Shown here: positions 33,402 through 41,087 of the stretch, in pieces
How the letters are laid out: each line of letters opens with the position of its first letter
Position numbering within the stretch: the first letter of the stretch is position 1
Assembly (NCBI GenBank): GCA_046350675.1
Contig: JAXLZZ010000005.1
Coordinates: 165,213-229,212, forward strand
DNA: 64,000 bases
Source of the DNA: JAXLZZ01 sp046350675
GTDB lineage: Bacteria; Patescibacteriota; Saccharimonadia; Saccharimonadales; UBA4665
Reading direction: 5' to 3'
Notes under the pieces: generated by a model
Databases searched by the model: none
What the model saw: only the letters and a program-made list of their open reading frames with translations
What the model was told of the DNA's origin: nothing
Position numbers and translations under genes: made by a program

Positions 33402-34365
33402 AAAAATACTACGCATCGCATTTTTGTTGATGTGGCTGGTGCTCTTAGTGGTAATTGCACTCAATCGTCAGTCTATCTATGACTGGTGGCAGTTGCGTGA
33501 TTATACCCCGCCGCAGACCGTTTCTTCACTCGCTTCTCAAACCACCATGACCGATTACGGCCGCAAGGTGTTCTACGTTAATCAGCCTTCCTTAACGAGT
33601 GACGAAGATTTTGCCAAAGCCTGTCCCAATAGCAGTCAGGAGCAAACGATTGTCCTTGGCTGTTACCATGGCAGCCAGGGCGGCATATACTTGCTTGATG
33701 TTCGGGATCCACGGCTTGAAGGTGTAGAGCAGGTTACTGCTGCGCATGAGATGCTGCACGCCGCATACGATCGGCTGAACAGTGCAGAGCGCAAACGCGT
33801 TGATGCCATGCTCGAGGAATATTACAAGAACAATCTGACAGACGAAAGAATTAAACGCACGATTGATGCGTACAAACAATCTGAACCTGACGATTTAGTA
33901 AACGAAATGCATTCTATTTTTGCTACTGAAATCGTGAATCTCCCATCAAATCTCGAGCAATATTACAAAAAGTATTTCACGAACCGTGCACAGATCGCAC
34001 TATTCGCGAATAAATACCAAGCAGAATTTTCATCTCGAGAAGCGGCAGTAGATAAAGCCGACGAACAGCTTGCAACTATGAAAAAGCAAATTGATAGCCT
34101 TCAAAGTCAGGTCCAAAGAAAGCAAGACGAGGTGGCAAGTGAGCGTCGCCGTCTTACGTCGTTACGATCAAGTGATGTGGACGCGTATAACGCCAGTGTA
34201 CCTGGCTATAATCAATTAGTAGAATCATACAATAGCAGCGTAGAGCAGCTTAGAGGGCTCATTGCCTCGTACAACCAGCTCGTTGCAACACGGAATGCAA
34301 TTGCACTCGAAGAAAATCAGCTAGTAAATGCACTTAGCAATAACGTGCAGACAATTCAGGAATAG
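33370..34365 (+). CDS. Membrane-anchored HExxH protein with coiled coil
   Basis: 331 residues, starting 32 bases inside the end of clpC in another frame, so translation is probably coupled. A basic N-terminus and membrane helix (about residues 13-32) anchor an outward domain that contains AAHEMLHAAYDR (about 123-134), an HExxH zinc-peptidase-like motif, preceded by ILGCYHGSQGGIYLLDVRDP-like beta sequence. Residues about 215-330 form a long coiled coil (ADEQLATMKKQIDSLQSQVQRKQDE). No family was recognised with certainty. It may be a membrane protease or a dead homologue; a functional tie to ClpC is suggested only by the gene overlap. Confidence 0.7.
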   Translation: MNTHSPKRRPKKILRIAFLLMWLVLLVVIALNRQSIYDWWQLRDYTPPQTVSSLASQTTMTDYGRKVFYVNQPSLTSDEDFAKACPNSSQEQTIVLGCYHGSQGGIYLLDVRDPRLEGVEQVTAAHEMLHAAYDRLNSAERKRVDAMLEEYYKNNLTDERIKRTIDAYKQSEPDDLVNEMHSIFATEIVNLPSNLEQYYKKYFTNRAQIALFANKYQAEFSSREAAVDKADEQLATMKKQIDSLQSQVQRKQDEVASERRRLTSLRSSDVDAYNASVPGYNQLVESYNSSVEQLRGLIASYNQLVATRNAIALEENQLVNALSNNVQTIQE

Positions 34366-34408
34366 TTAATTCAACAGTGCTACACTGGAGTCTGTAAAGG
34401 AAGGTAAG

Positions 34409-35758
34409 ATGGCCAAAAAATCAGCCAATAGGTATGTCTGTTCAAATTGTGGTGCTCAAAGCGCAACCTGGGCTGGGAAGTGCCCTCAGTGTGGTGAGTG
34501 GAACAGTCTCCAGGAACAGCTTACTAGCACGCAAATTGCCTCAGCCTCTGTCTCTGGAGCAATATTGCAGCCCCAGTCGGTTCAGAAAACCTTAAAAACA
34601 GATAGTAAACGTCTCAGCACGGGCATCGATGAAGTTGACACTGTTTTTGGTGGTGGAATAGTCTCAGGCAGCGTCAATCTGGTCGCGGGTCAACCCGGTA
34701 TTGGTAAAAGTACCTTATTATTGCAAATTGCTTATGAACTGGCAGCCAAATACAGTGTCCTGTATATCAGTGGCGAGGAATCGGCGCACCAAGTTGGAAT
34801 GCGCGCCCAGCGTTTAGGCGCTACGCGCAAGGAACTCCAGCTTGTTACGAGTACATCTGCAGACGATATAGCCACAACCATTGCTCAGGGATCCTATGAT
34901 CTGGTAGTAGTGGACTCTGTGCAAACGTTGGCCTGTAGTGCGATTAGCTCATCACCGGGCTCTGTGTCACAGATCACCAACAGCACTAATATCATTACGC
35001 AAGCTGCGAAACAATCAGGTACGGCAGTCTTGTTGGTGGGTCACGTGACCAAAGAAGGCTCAATTGCCGGCCCGAAAGTCCTTGAACATGTGGTAGATGT
35101 CGTGTTGCAGCTTGAAGGCGATCGATACGGTGGATTTAAGGTGCTCCGTGCCGTGAAGAATCGTTTTGGCTCCACTAACGAAGCAGGCATCTTCGAAATG
35201 GTGGATGAAGGGCTTAAACCTGTTGCTAATCCCTCGGCTGCACTATTAGCAGAGCGCCAGGTGAGTGACGGGTCAGTGGTGCTGGCAACGCTTGAGGGCA
35301 GCCGCCCTTTACTAGTTGAAGTCCAGGCGTTGGTGAACCGTACAAGCTATGGATACCCAAAACGTACCGCCAGTGGCTTTGACTTGAACCGCTTGAATTT
35401 GCTAGTAGCTATGCTTGAGCGGCGCACAAAGTTAAAGCTCGCCGAATACGATATCTACATAAATATTGTCGGGGGTATGCAAATTAAAGAGCCCGCTGCC
35501 GACCTAGCTATCTGTTTAGCAATTGGCTCCGCGGCAAAAGGATTGCAGCTCAAAAAGAATGCAGTTGTATTTGGCGAGGTGGGATTGAGTGGCGAAGTCC
35601 GACACGTGCCCCAAATCGAGAAACGATTAGCGGAAGCTAAGAAGCTAGGGTTTGATGGCGCAATTGGCCCGCAACATACATCTGGCAAGAAGTCGAGTGC
35701 ACTGCATGGGGTAAGAGATGTACGGAGTGCCCTTAATCAATTTCTAGAGAAAGAATAG
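34409..35758 (+). CDS. radA: DNA repair protein RadA
   Basis: 449 residues. C4 zinc finger at the N-terminus (CSNCGAQSATWAGKCPQCGEW), RecA-like ATPase with Walker A GQPGIGKSTLLLQ and Walker B LVVVDSVQTL, the RadA-specific KNRFGST motif, and a C-terminal Lon-protease-like domain (NLLVAMLERRTKLKL...KEPAADLAICLAIGSA). RadA promotes branch migration of recombination intermediates and is needed for natural transformation in some bacteria. An AAGGAAGG ribosome binding site precedes the ATG and TGCTACACT further up is a probable extended -10 box (about 34378-34386). Confidence 0.96.
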   Translation: MAKKSANRYVCSNCGAQSATWAGKCPQCGEWNSLQEQLTSTQIASASVSGAILQPQSVQKTLKTDSKRLSTGIDEVDTVFGGGIVSGSVNLVAGQPGIGKSTLLLQIAYELAAKYSVLYISGEESAHQVGMRAQRLGATRKELQLVTSTSADDIATTIAQGSYDLVVVDSVQTLACSAISSSPGSVSQITNSTNIITQAAKQSGTAVLLVGHVTKEGSIAGPKVLEHVVDVVLQLEGDRYGGFKVLRAVKNRFGSTNEAGIFEMVDEGLKPVANPSAALLAERQVSDGSVVLATLEGSRPLLVEVQALVNRTSYGYPKRTASGFDLNRLNLLVAMLERRTKLKLAEYDIYINIVGGMQIKEPAADLAICLAIGSAAKGLQLKKNAVVFGEVGLSGEVRHVPQIEKRLAEAKKLGFDGAIGPQHTSGKKSSALHGVRDVRSALNQFLEKE

Positions 35759-35763
35759 GTAGT

Positions 35764-38700
35764 CTAATTGCCAGAAACGGTAATTGTATTGGAGGTGTTG
35801 CCTTCGCCGTCGCGCACATAGACTGGCGTACCACCCCCCACAGTTACGGTACAACCGCTACTTTGGCATCCTGAAGGTGAGCCACCTACGTAAACAGTGA
35901 AGCTGCCCCTGCCACCTGTCCAGGTAATTGTAGCTGTGCCATTACCATTTGAGTTGCCCGAAACAGTAATTGGGCTAGGGCCTTGGAAGCTGAACGGCAT
36001 GCTTTGGCTTCCAGAGTACAGAACGCTGTCAGTAACGGTTGCAGTCAGGGTGCCGCTACCTGTTGAAGTCGGTTTGTAGTTGAATGACACGGTGCTTGGT
36101 GAATCATTAACCCGAGTGCCATAGATAGAACGTCCGTTGAGCGTGATGGTGACGCGCCCTGGGAAGTCAGGGTAGCGAGGGTCAGTCAGTCGATGCGTGC
36201 CCTGGGTGACAGTCGCGGTGATCGTACATCCTGATTGTGGGCAGCTGCTCGGAGCGGTCAGTGTTACCGTAGGAGGGCTGTCGTTACAATTGTGCACGTC
36301 ATCTTTGTCGCTGCTACTGGTGCCACTACCGCCGCTTGTGCTCTTGCCGATGTTTGCCACACCACCCTTAAATTGGTCTGCGTTCCAGAAGGCAGCGTTA
36401 CTGTTGTAGGCAGTCTCTTTGGCTGCTGGCGGAGTACAGGCAGTTGCAACCTTATTAGACACTTTATCTAGTGTTTGCGATTTGCTTTTAGCGTTATTTT
36501 TACCACCAACGTACCATGATGGGTAAAGATCATTTGCGGGGCTTGGCTCAATAGACCCAAGAGCCACGTGGCTACGGACAACAAAGGCTGGTGAGGTCTT
36601 CAGACCTTTTGGCTGTTCCCAGTTCTTAGCTTTCTCGTTTTTATGGGCATACTCCATCCAGCCACGTACTAACGGCGAGGTGAGGACCTCCATAGAGCTT
36701 CTCATTTCTACGTTACGGGTATGATTACCAACCCAGGCAACAGTCGCGTACTTTGTAGACCAGGAAGTCATCAGGCCGTCGTAGCCGTTGTTTGTAGTAC
36801 CGGTTTTGATCGCGAATTTCCAACCATCGTATTTATGGAATTTGTAAGCGCCTGGCAAGTAGCTGGCCCTGGGGTCGGACGCCATATCATTAACGATATA
36901 GGCGGTATCAGGCTTAATGACCTGCTTACCAACTGGCTTCTTCCATTCATATATATTCTTGTTCGCTGCATCGGTTACTTTCATGATGTAGGTGCGAGGG
37001 ATAGCCTTACCGAGGCGGGACATGGTTGAAAGGCCATTGACGTGATCGTCGAGTCTTAGGAAGGCACCGTCACCGATTGCTGATGCGCCATAGCACTGTG
37101 TAGTCTTTGTAAGCGCTTCGTCGGAGTAACAATTGTAGGAGCTCTTCTTGCGGGACTGGTCGTATTTATTGGCCATCATCGCAGAAGCGGTGCTAATTGT
37201 CTTGTTAATGGACTTCGTCTTACCATTACTCTTATCGTTTGGCACTGCAGACAACATAGCTTTTACAGCTGGAATGTTTCGCGAACCGCCAAGTGCATAA
37301 CGAAGCGTAATGGCACCAGGATTTTTAAAGTCGTAGTCAGTCAAACAGTTGCCTGTGCCCTTGGGTGGCGGGCGACTTTTATCAGTACATGGATACCCAG
37401 GTAGGGGCGTTTGATCATCGTATAGTACTGAACCCGAACCAACATTATTGTTATTTTCTATAAATGCGGCGTAGTCGTATGGCTTAAAACTAGAACCAGG
37501 CGGTATCTTGACACTGGCGGCGTAGTTATCCTGACCGTATAGCGGGTTATTAAAATCAATTCCACCCACAAGCGATACTATCTGGCCTGTTTCTACATCT
37601 TCGTTGACCATTGCTTCGTTGTCACCACCGGCTGATTTAACGCGGTAGAGATTAGACTTTACAAGCTCTTCAGCTTTATTCTGCAAGTCCATGTTAAGCG
37701 TAGTAATAACTTTCCAGCCGCCACGTTGCACCGTGCTTGCGCCATATGTCTTTTCTAGTTCGCTCTTGGCAGCTAATACGAAGTACGGCGCTTTGATACC
37801 AGCATATTTAGGAGTTTGTTTGTGAATCTGTGCTAGTACATCCACCTGTTTGGCTTCATCGGCCTGTTGCTGCGTTATGTAGCCGTTCTCAACCATTTTG
37901 TCGAGTACGTAATGTTGGCGGTTTAAGAGAGCTGTGCGGTTGAAAGTGTCGGAAGTGACTGCTTCGTTAAACTGGCTGCTTGAATACGGCGAATAATACC
38001 CAGGCGCTTGCGGTATAGACGCTAGCATACTGGCTTGGGCTAAGGTTAAGTCCTTGGCTGTAGTCTGGAAATAGTCACGCGCTGCGCTTTCCACACCGTA
38101 CTCTACGCCACCATATGGCGCCATATTAAGGTACCCCGTCAGAATATCCTTCTTTGAATATTCGCGTTCCAGTTCTACGGCAAGAATCAACTCTTTTACT
38201 TTTCTGGTGATTGTGCGGTTATCGGTCCAACCCTCATTTAATTTAACCAGCTGTTGGGTGATGGTTGAGCCACCTTGCACGGGTCCGCCGCCCGTCACAT
38301 CATTAGCAGCTGCACGGATGATGCCTCGAGTGTCGAACGCGCCGTGCTTATAAAAATCTTTATCCTCGATAGCGACTGTTGCTTGCTTCATGTATGGTGA
38401 TATTTGCTCATCTTTTACAGGAATACGCTTTACCGCATCATAATCTTGCCAAAGCACTGTCTGACCTGTGCGGTCGTAATAGGTGATACTGCCGCCAAGG
38501 CGTTGACCCGAGATGTCTTTAATCTTAGGAAGATCTTTTCGGAAGTAGGCAAACATGCCAATCGTTAAGAAAAAGCCGGCAATAATCGCCACACCGATGA
38601 TCTTGAGAGCCATAATACCGCCCTCGCGGCTAAACCAGTAGTCTGCAAGCCGTTTCGGATGCATGCGATAGGCTGCCCGCTTGAATTTATTCTTCGGGAG

Positions 38701-38856
38701 CGTTGCTAGGTAGGTTGCCTTTTCTGCAGCTCGAGCAGCTTTCTTAGCTTTAATACGGTCACTTAAAGAACGGTTTAACTTGATAGTATTACCGCTTTTA
38801 GTAGTGACTGAGTTGCGCGAGCGACGACTGCGACCTGAACCGCGTCTAGGATTCAT
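35764..38856 (-). CDS. Class A penicillin-binding protein (PBP1A-like) with Ig-like tail
   Basis: 1030 residues. Very basic cytoplasmic N-terminus (1-80), one membrane helix (about 82-104), transglycosylase domain with catalytic Glu in EDKDFY (E164) and GGSTITQQLVK, transpeptidase domain with the active-site SSFK (S455-K458), SRN (525-527) and KTGT (684-687). From about residue 790 the protein runs into Ser/Thr/Gly-rich beta sequence with paired CxxxxCT segments (PSSCPQSGCTITATV; SPSGCQSSGCTVTVGG), likely two Ig-like/PKD-type domains outside the cell. It polymerises and cross-links peptidoglycan, so the cell has a wall. The GGGAGAA site precedes the ATG. Confidence 0.94.
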   Translation of the reverse strand: MNPRRGSGRSRRSRNSVTTKSGNTIKLNRSLSDRIKAKKAARAAEKATYLATLPKNKFKRAAYRMHPKRLADYWFSREGGIMALKIIGVAIIAGFFLTIGMFAYFRKDLPKIKDISGQRLGGSITYYDRTGQTVLWQDYDAVKRIPVKDEQISPYMKQATVAIEDKDFYKHGAFDTRGIIRAAANDVTGGGPVQGGSTITQQLVKLNEGWTDNRTITRKVKELILAVELEREYSKKDILTGYLNMAPYGGVEYGVESAARDYFQTTAKDLTLAQASMLASIPQAPGYYSPYSSSQFNEAVTSDTFNRTALLNRQHYVLDKMVENGYITQQQADEAKQVDVLAQIHKQTPKYAGIKAPYFVLAAKSELEKTYGASTVQRGGWKVITTLNMDLQNKAEELVKSNLYRVKSAGGDNEAMVNEDVETGQIVSLVGGIDFNNPLYGQDNYAASVKIPPGSSFKPYDYAAFIENNNNVGSGSVLYDDQTPLPGYPCTDKSRPPPKGTGNCLTDYDFKNPGAITLRYALGGSRNIPAVKAMLSAVPNDKSNGKTKSINKTISTASAMMANKYDQSRKKSSYNCYSDEALTKTTQCYGASAIGDGAFLRLDDHVNGLSTMSRLGKAIPRTYIMKVTDAANKNIYEWKKPVGKQVIKPDTAYIVNDMASDPRASYLPGAYKFHKYDGWKFAIKTGTTNNGYDGLMTSWSTKYATVAWVGNHTRNVEMRSSMEVLTSPLVRGWMEYAHKNEKAKNWEQPKGLKTSPAFVVRSHVALGSIEPSPANDLYPSWYVGGKNNAKSKSQTLDKVSNKVATACTPPAAKETAYNSNAAFWNADQFKGGVANIGKSTSGGSGTSSSDKDDVHNCNDSPPTVTLTAPSSCPQSGCTITATVTQGTHRLTDPRYPDFPGRVTITLNGRSIYGTRVNDSPSTVSFNYKPTSTGSGTLTATVTDSVLYSGSQSMPFSFQGPSPITVSGNSNGNGTATITWTGGRGSFTVYVGGSPSGCQSSGCTVTVGGGTPVYVRDGEGNTSNTITVSGN

Positions 38857-38904
38857 GAGGTATCTATTTCTCCCTTACATACGTATTTCGTATCTAATAC
38901 AGCT

Positions 38905-38910
38905 AGTATA
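38905..38910 (-). promoter_or_regulatory. -10 box of the PBP gene
   Basis: Minus-strand TATACT, about 48 bases before the ATG at 38856; the leader contains AAGGGAGAA. No convincing -35 box. The 150-base gap to tyrS otherwise holds only the tyrS promoter. Confidence 0.45.
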
Positions 38911-38992
38911 GCAATCGAAAAATAAAAAGGCTATGGTTTAATCCGAAATGTCTCAGCAGGCTCTCAGCTTGGAATCCACCCCAGTTATGGGA

Positions 38993-38998
38993 TATACT
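38993..38998 (+). promoter_or_regulatory. -10 box of tyrS, predicted leaderless
   Basis: TATACT ends eight bases before ATG 39007, with no room for a Shine-Dalgarno site between. Confidence 0.6.
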
Positions 38999-39006
38999 AC
39001 CACAAT

Positions 39007-40251
39007 ATGAAATTATCTGAAGAATTGGCCTGGCGAGGGTTTGTAAACCAGACTACCTATAAAGACACGACCGTGTTAGATGATAAGCCAATCACCTTTT
39101 ATTTTGGCGTCGATCCGAGTGCGGATTCGATGACAGTCGGCAATCTAGCTGCCGCCATGATGGTTAAGCACTTTATCGCTCACGGGCACAAAGCAATCTT
39201 ACTAGTAGGCGGAGCCACGGGATTAATTGGTGATCCAGATGGCAAAGCAACCGAGCGAGACTTAAAAACTACAGAGGACGTTGAACACAATAAAACGAGC
39301 ATTGTAGCTCAGTACGCTACAGTTTTCTCCGGCCAAAAGTTTGATGTTGTTGATAACTACGACTGGTTTAAGGATATCGGCTATGTAGAATTCCTCCGTG
39401 AGGTTGGCAAACACGTACCAATGCGACAAATGCTGGGTCGCGATTTTGTACAGAGTCGATTGGGCGAATCTGGAAATGGTATTAGTTATGCAGAATTTAG
39501 CTACAGTTTGATGCAAGCCTACGATTTTCTCTACCTACACCGCAAAAAGAAAGTGAGCTTACAGCTTTGTGGCGCCGACCAGTGGGGCAACAGTATTGCG
39601 GGTGTAGATTTGATCCGCAGAGTTACCGGTGACGAGACACATGTGTGGTCAACGCCTCTCGTCGTCAATAAATCCACTGGGAAGAAATTTGGCAAGAGCG
39701 AAGAAGGCGCAGTATGGCTTGATCCAGCTAAAACTACACCAACGCAGTTTTATCAATTCTGGATCAATGTCGATGACGCTGGCGTTCAGGATTACTTGAA
39801 AATCTACACAATGCTTTCAAAAGATGAGATCGATCAGATTATCGCCACGCATCAAGAAAACCCCCACGAGCGATTTGCGCAGACACGGTTAGCCCAGGAA
39901 GTAACAACTCTTGTGCACGGCAAAGATAAGATGCGAGCTGCCGAGCAGGTGACAGCCATATTAGTAGGCAGGCAGAGCATTGCCGAGGCCGACCCCCTAA
40001 TGGATGAGCTCCGTCAGGAAATCCCTGTTGTGCGAAGCTCGCAGGACGGTTCAGTCATCCAGGCATTGGTTGAGACTAAGCTTGCCAGCTCAAACACAGA
40101 AGCACGTCGATTCGTAACAGGTAACGCAATCGCCATCAATGGCGTTAAGGTGCAACGGGAGAATTTTGAAGAGAATGATTTTAAGAACGGGCGCCTACTC
40201 TTGCGCCGAGGCAAAGCGTTTAAGGATAGCGCCATAGTTGAGCTTGGTTAA
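39007..40251 (+). CDS. tyrS: Tyrosyl-tRNA synthetase
   Basis: 414 residues. Class I synthetase: FYFGVDPSADSMTVGNLAAAMM in the HIGH position, GADQWGNSIAGVDLIRR (tyrosine-specific block), and GKKFGKSEEGAVWLD as the KMSKS equivalent. The C-terminal S4 RNA-binding domain is present (ARRFVTGNAIAINGVKVQ...KNGRLLLRRGKAF). Odd point: the first His of HIGH is Thr and the last is Asn (TVGN), whereas most bacterial TyrRS keep at least the first His; Asn in the last place is seen in several synthetases. Length is normal. Message predicted to be leaderless. Confidence 0.96.
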   Translation: MKLSEELAWRGFVNQTTYKDTTVLDDKPITFYFGVDPSADSMTVGNLAAAMMVKHFIAHGHKAILLVGGATGLIGDPDGKATERDLKTTEDVEHNKTSIVAQYATVFSGQKFDVVDNYDWFKDIGYVEFLREVGKHVPMRQMLGRDFVQSRLGESGNGISYAEFSYSLMQAYDFLYLHRKKKVSLQLCGADQWGNSIAGVDLIRRVTGDETHVWSTPLVVNKSTGKKFGKSEEGAVWLDPAKTTPTQFYQFWINVDDAGVQDYLKIYTMLSKDEIDQIIATHQENPHERFAQTRLAQEVTTLVHGKDKMRAAEQVTAILVGRQSIAEADPLMDELRQEIPVVRSSQDGSVIQALVETKLASSNTEARRFVTGNAIAINGVKVQRENFEENDFKNGRLLLRRGKAFKDSAIVELG

Positions 40252-40271
40252 TTCCAGCGTACTGCTATACT
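40244..40271 (+). promoter_or_regulatory. Promoter of the methyltransferase gene
   Basis: TTGGTT (40244-40249), 16-base spacer, TG-C-TATACT ending at 40271. The ATG at 40282 follows ten bases later; a GTG at 40276 lies too close to the -10 box. Confidence 0.55.
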
Positions 40272-40281
40272 GGGTGTGATT

Positions 40282-41076
40282 ATGACAAAGAAAACAACCT
40301 CACCAACCACCAAGAAAAAGGCCTCTAAGAAGAAGGCCGATCAATACAACGACCCGAGTCACAACTATCTCCACTATTGGGATGGGCGCGATTATGAGCA
40401 CGCTGCGGAAGAAATCGCTATCCGCAAGCTCCTCAAAGGCAAGCATTTTAAGACAGCTGTCGATGTAGGCGGTGGCTATGGCCGACTCTGTCTACTCCTC
40501 GAAGAGTACGCTGATGATGTAACCCTTGCTGAACCCAGCCAGCAACAGCTTGATATTGCCAAAGAATTTCTGGCTGGTCACTCCGAAGTGCACCGCAAGT
40601 TGATGCAGGCTGATGATCTGAAATTTAAAGATGGTTCGATTGATTTACTGACTATGATCCGTGTAATGCATCATCTCCCGGATCCAAGCGTAGAGTTCAG
40701 CGAAATTAGCCGCGTATTATCAAAAGATGGCTATGCAATTGTTGAAGTTGCAAACTACTTACATATGCGAAACCGTATGAAACATATTGCTAAGCGCGAG
40801 CGCATGCCGGTTAAACCTGTTGACATTCGTTCTGATAAGAATAAGGGCGACGATGAAATCGCTTTCGTAAATCACAATCCGTACACGGTGATTCGCCAGT
40901 TCGAGCATGCTGGACTAAAGGTTGAAGCCACACTTTCAGTGTCCAATTTACGAAGTACCACGCTCAAGAAATACGTACCACGCAAAGCTATGCTTACTGT
41001 TGAGCGCGCCTTGCAGCGTCCACTATCTCGCACCTATTTCGGTCCAAGTGTCTTTTTCTTGATCCGTAAAGTTTAG
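40282..41076 (+). CDS. Class I SAM-dependent methyltransferase
   Basis: 264 residues. A Lys-rich N-terminal stretch (TKKTTSPTTKKKASKKKAD) precedes a Rossmann methyltransferase domain: motif I AVDVGGGYGRLCLLLE (about residues 57-72), acidic motif II DVTLAEPSQ, and the post-I/IV region GSIDLLTMIRVMHHLPDPS typical of small-molecule or ubiquinone/menaquinone-type methyltransferases. The C-terminal part has LSRTYFGPSVFFLIRKV. Target unknown; the basic N-terminus may bind nucleic acid or a membrane. It lies 11 bases upstream of recG and may be co-transcribed. Confidence 0.8.
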   Translation: MTKKTTSPTTKKKASKKKADQYNDPSHNYLHYWDGRDYEHAAEEIAIRKLLKGKHFKTAVDVGGGYGRLCLLLEEYADDVTLAEPSQQQLDIAKEFLAGHSEVHRKLMQADDLKFKDGSIDLLTMIRVMHHLPDPSVEFSEISRVLSKDGYAIVEVANYLHMRNRMKHIAKRERMPVKPVDIRSDKNKGDDEIAFVNHNPYTVIRQFEHAGLKVEATLSVSNLRSTTLKKYVPRKAMLTVERALQRPLSRTYFGPSVFFLIRKV

Positions 41077-41087
41077 GCAATTGCCGA

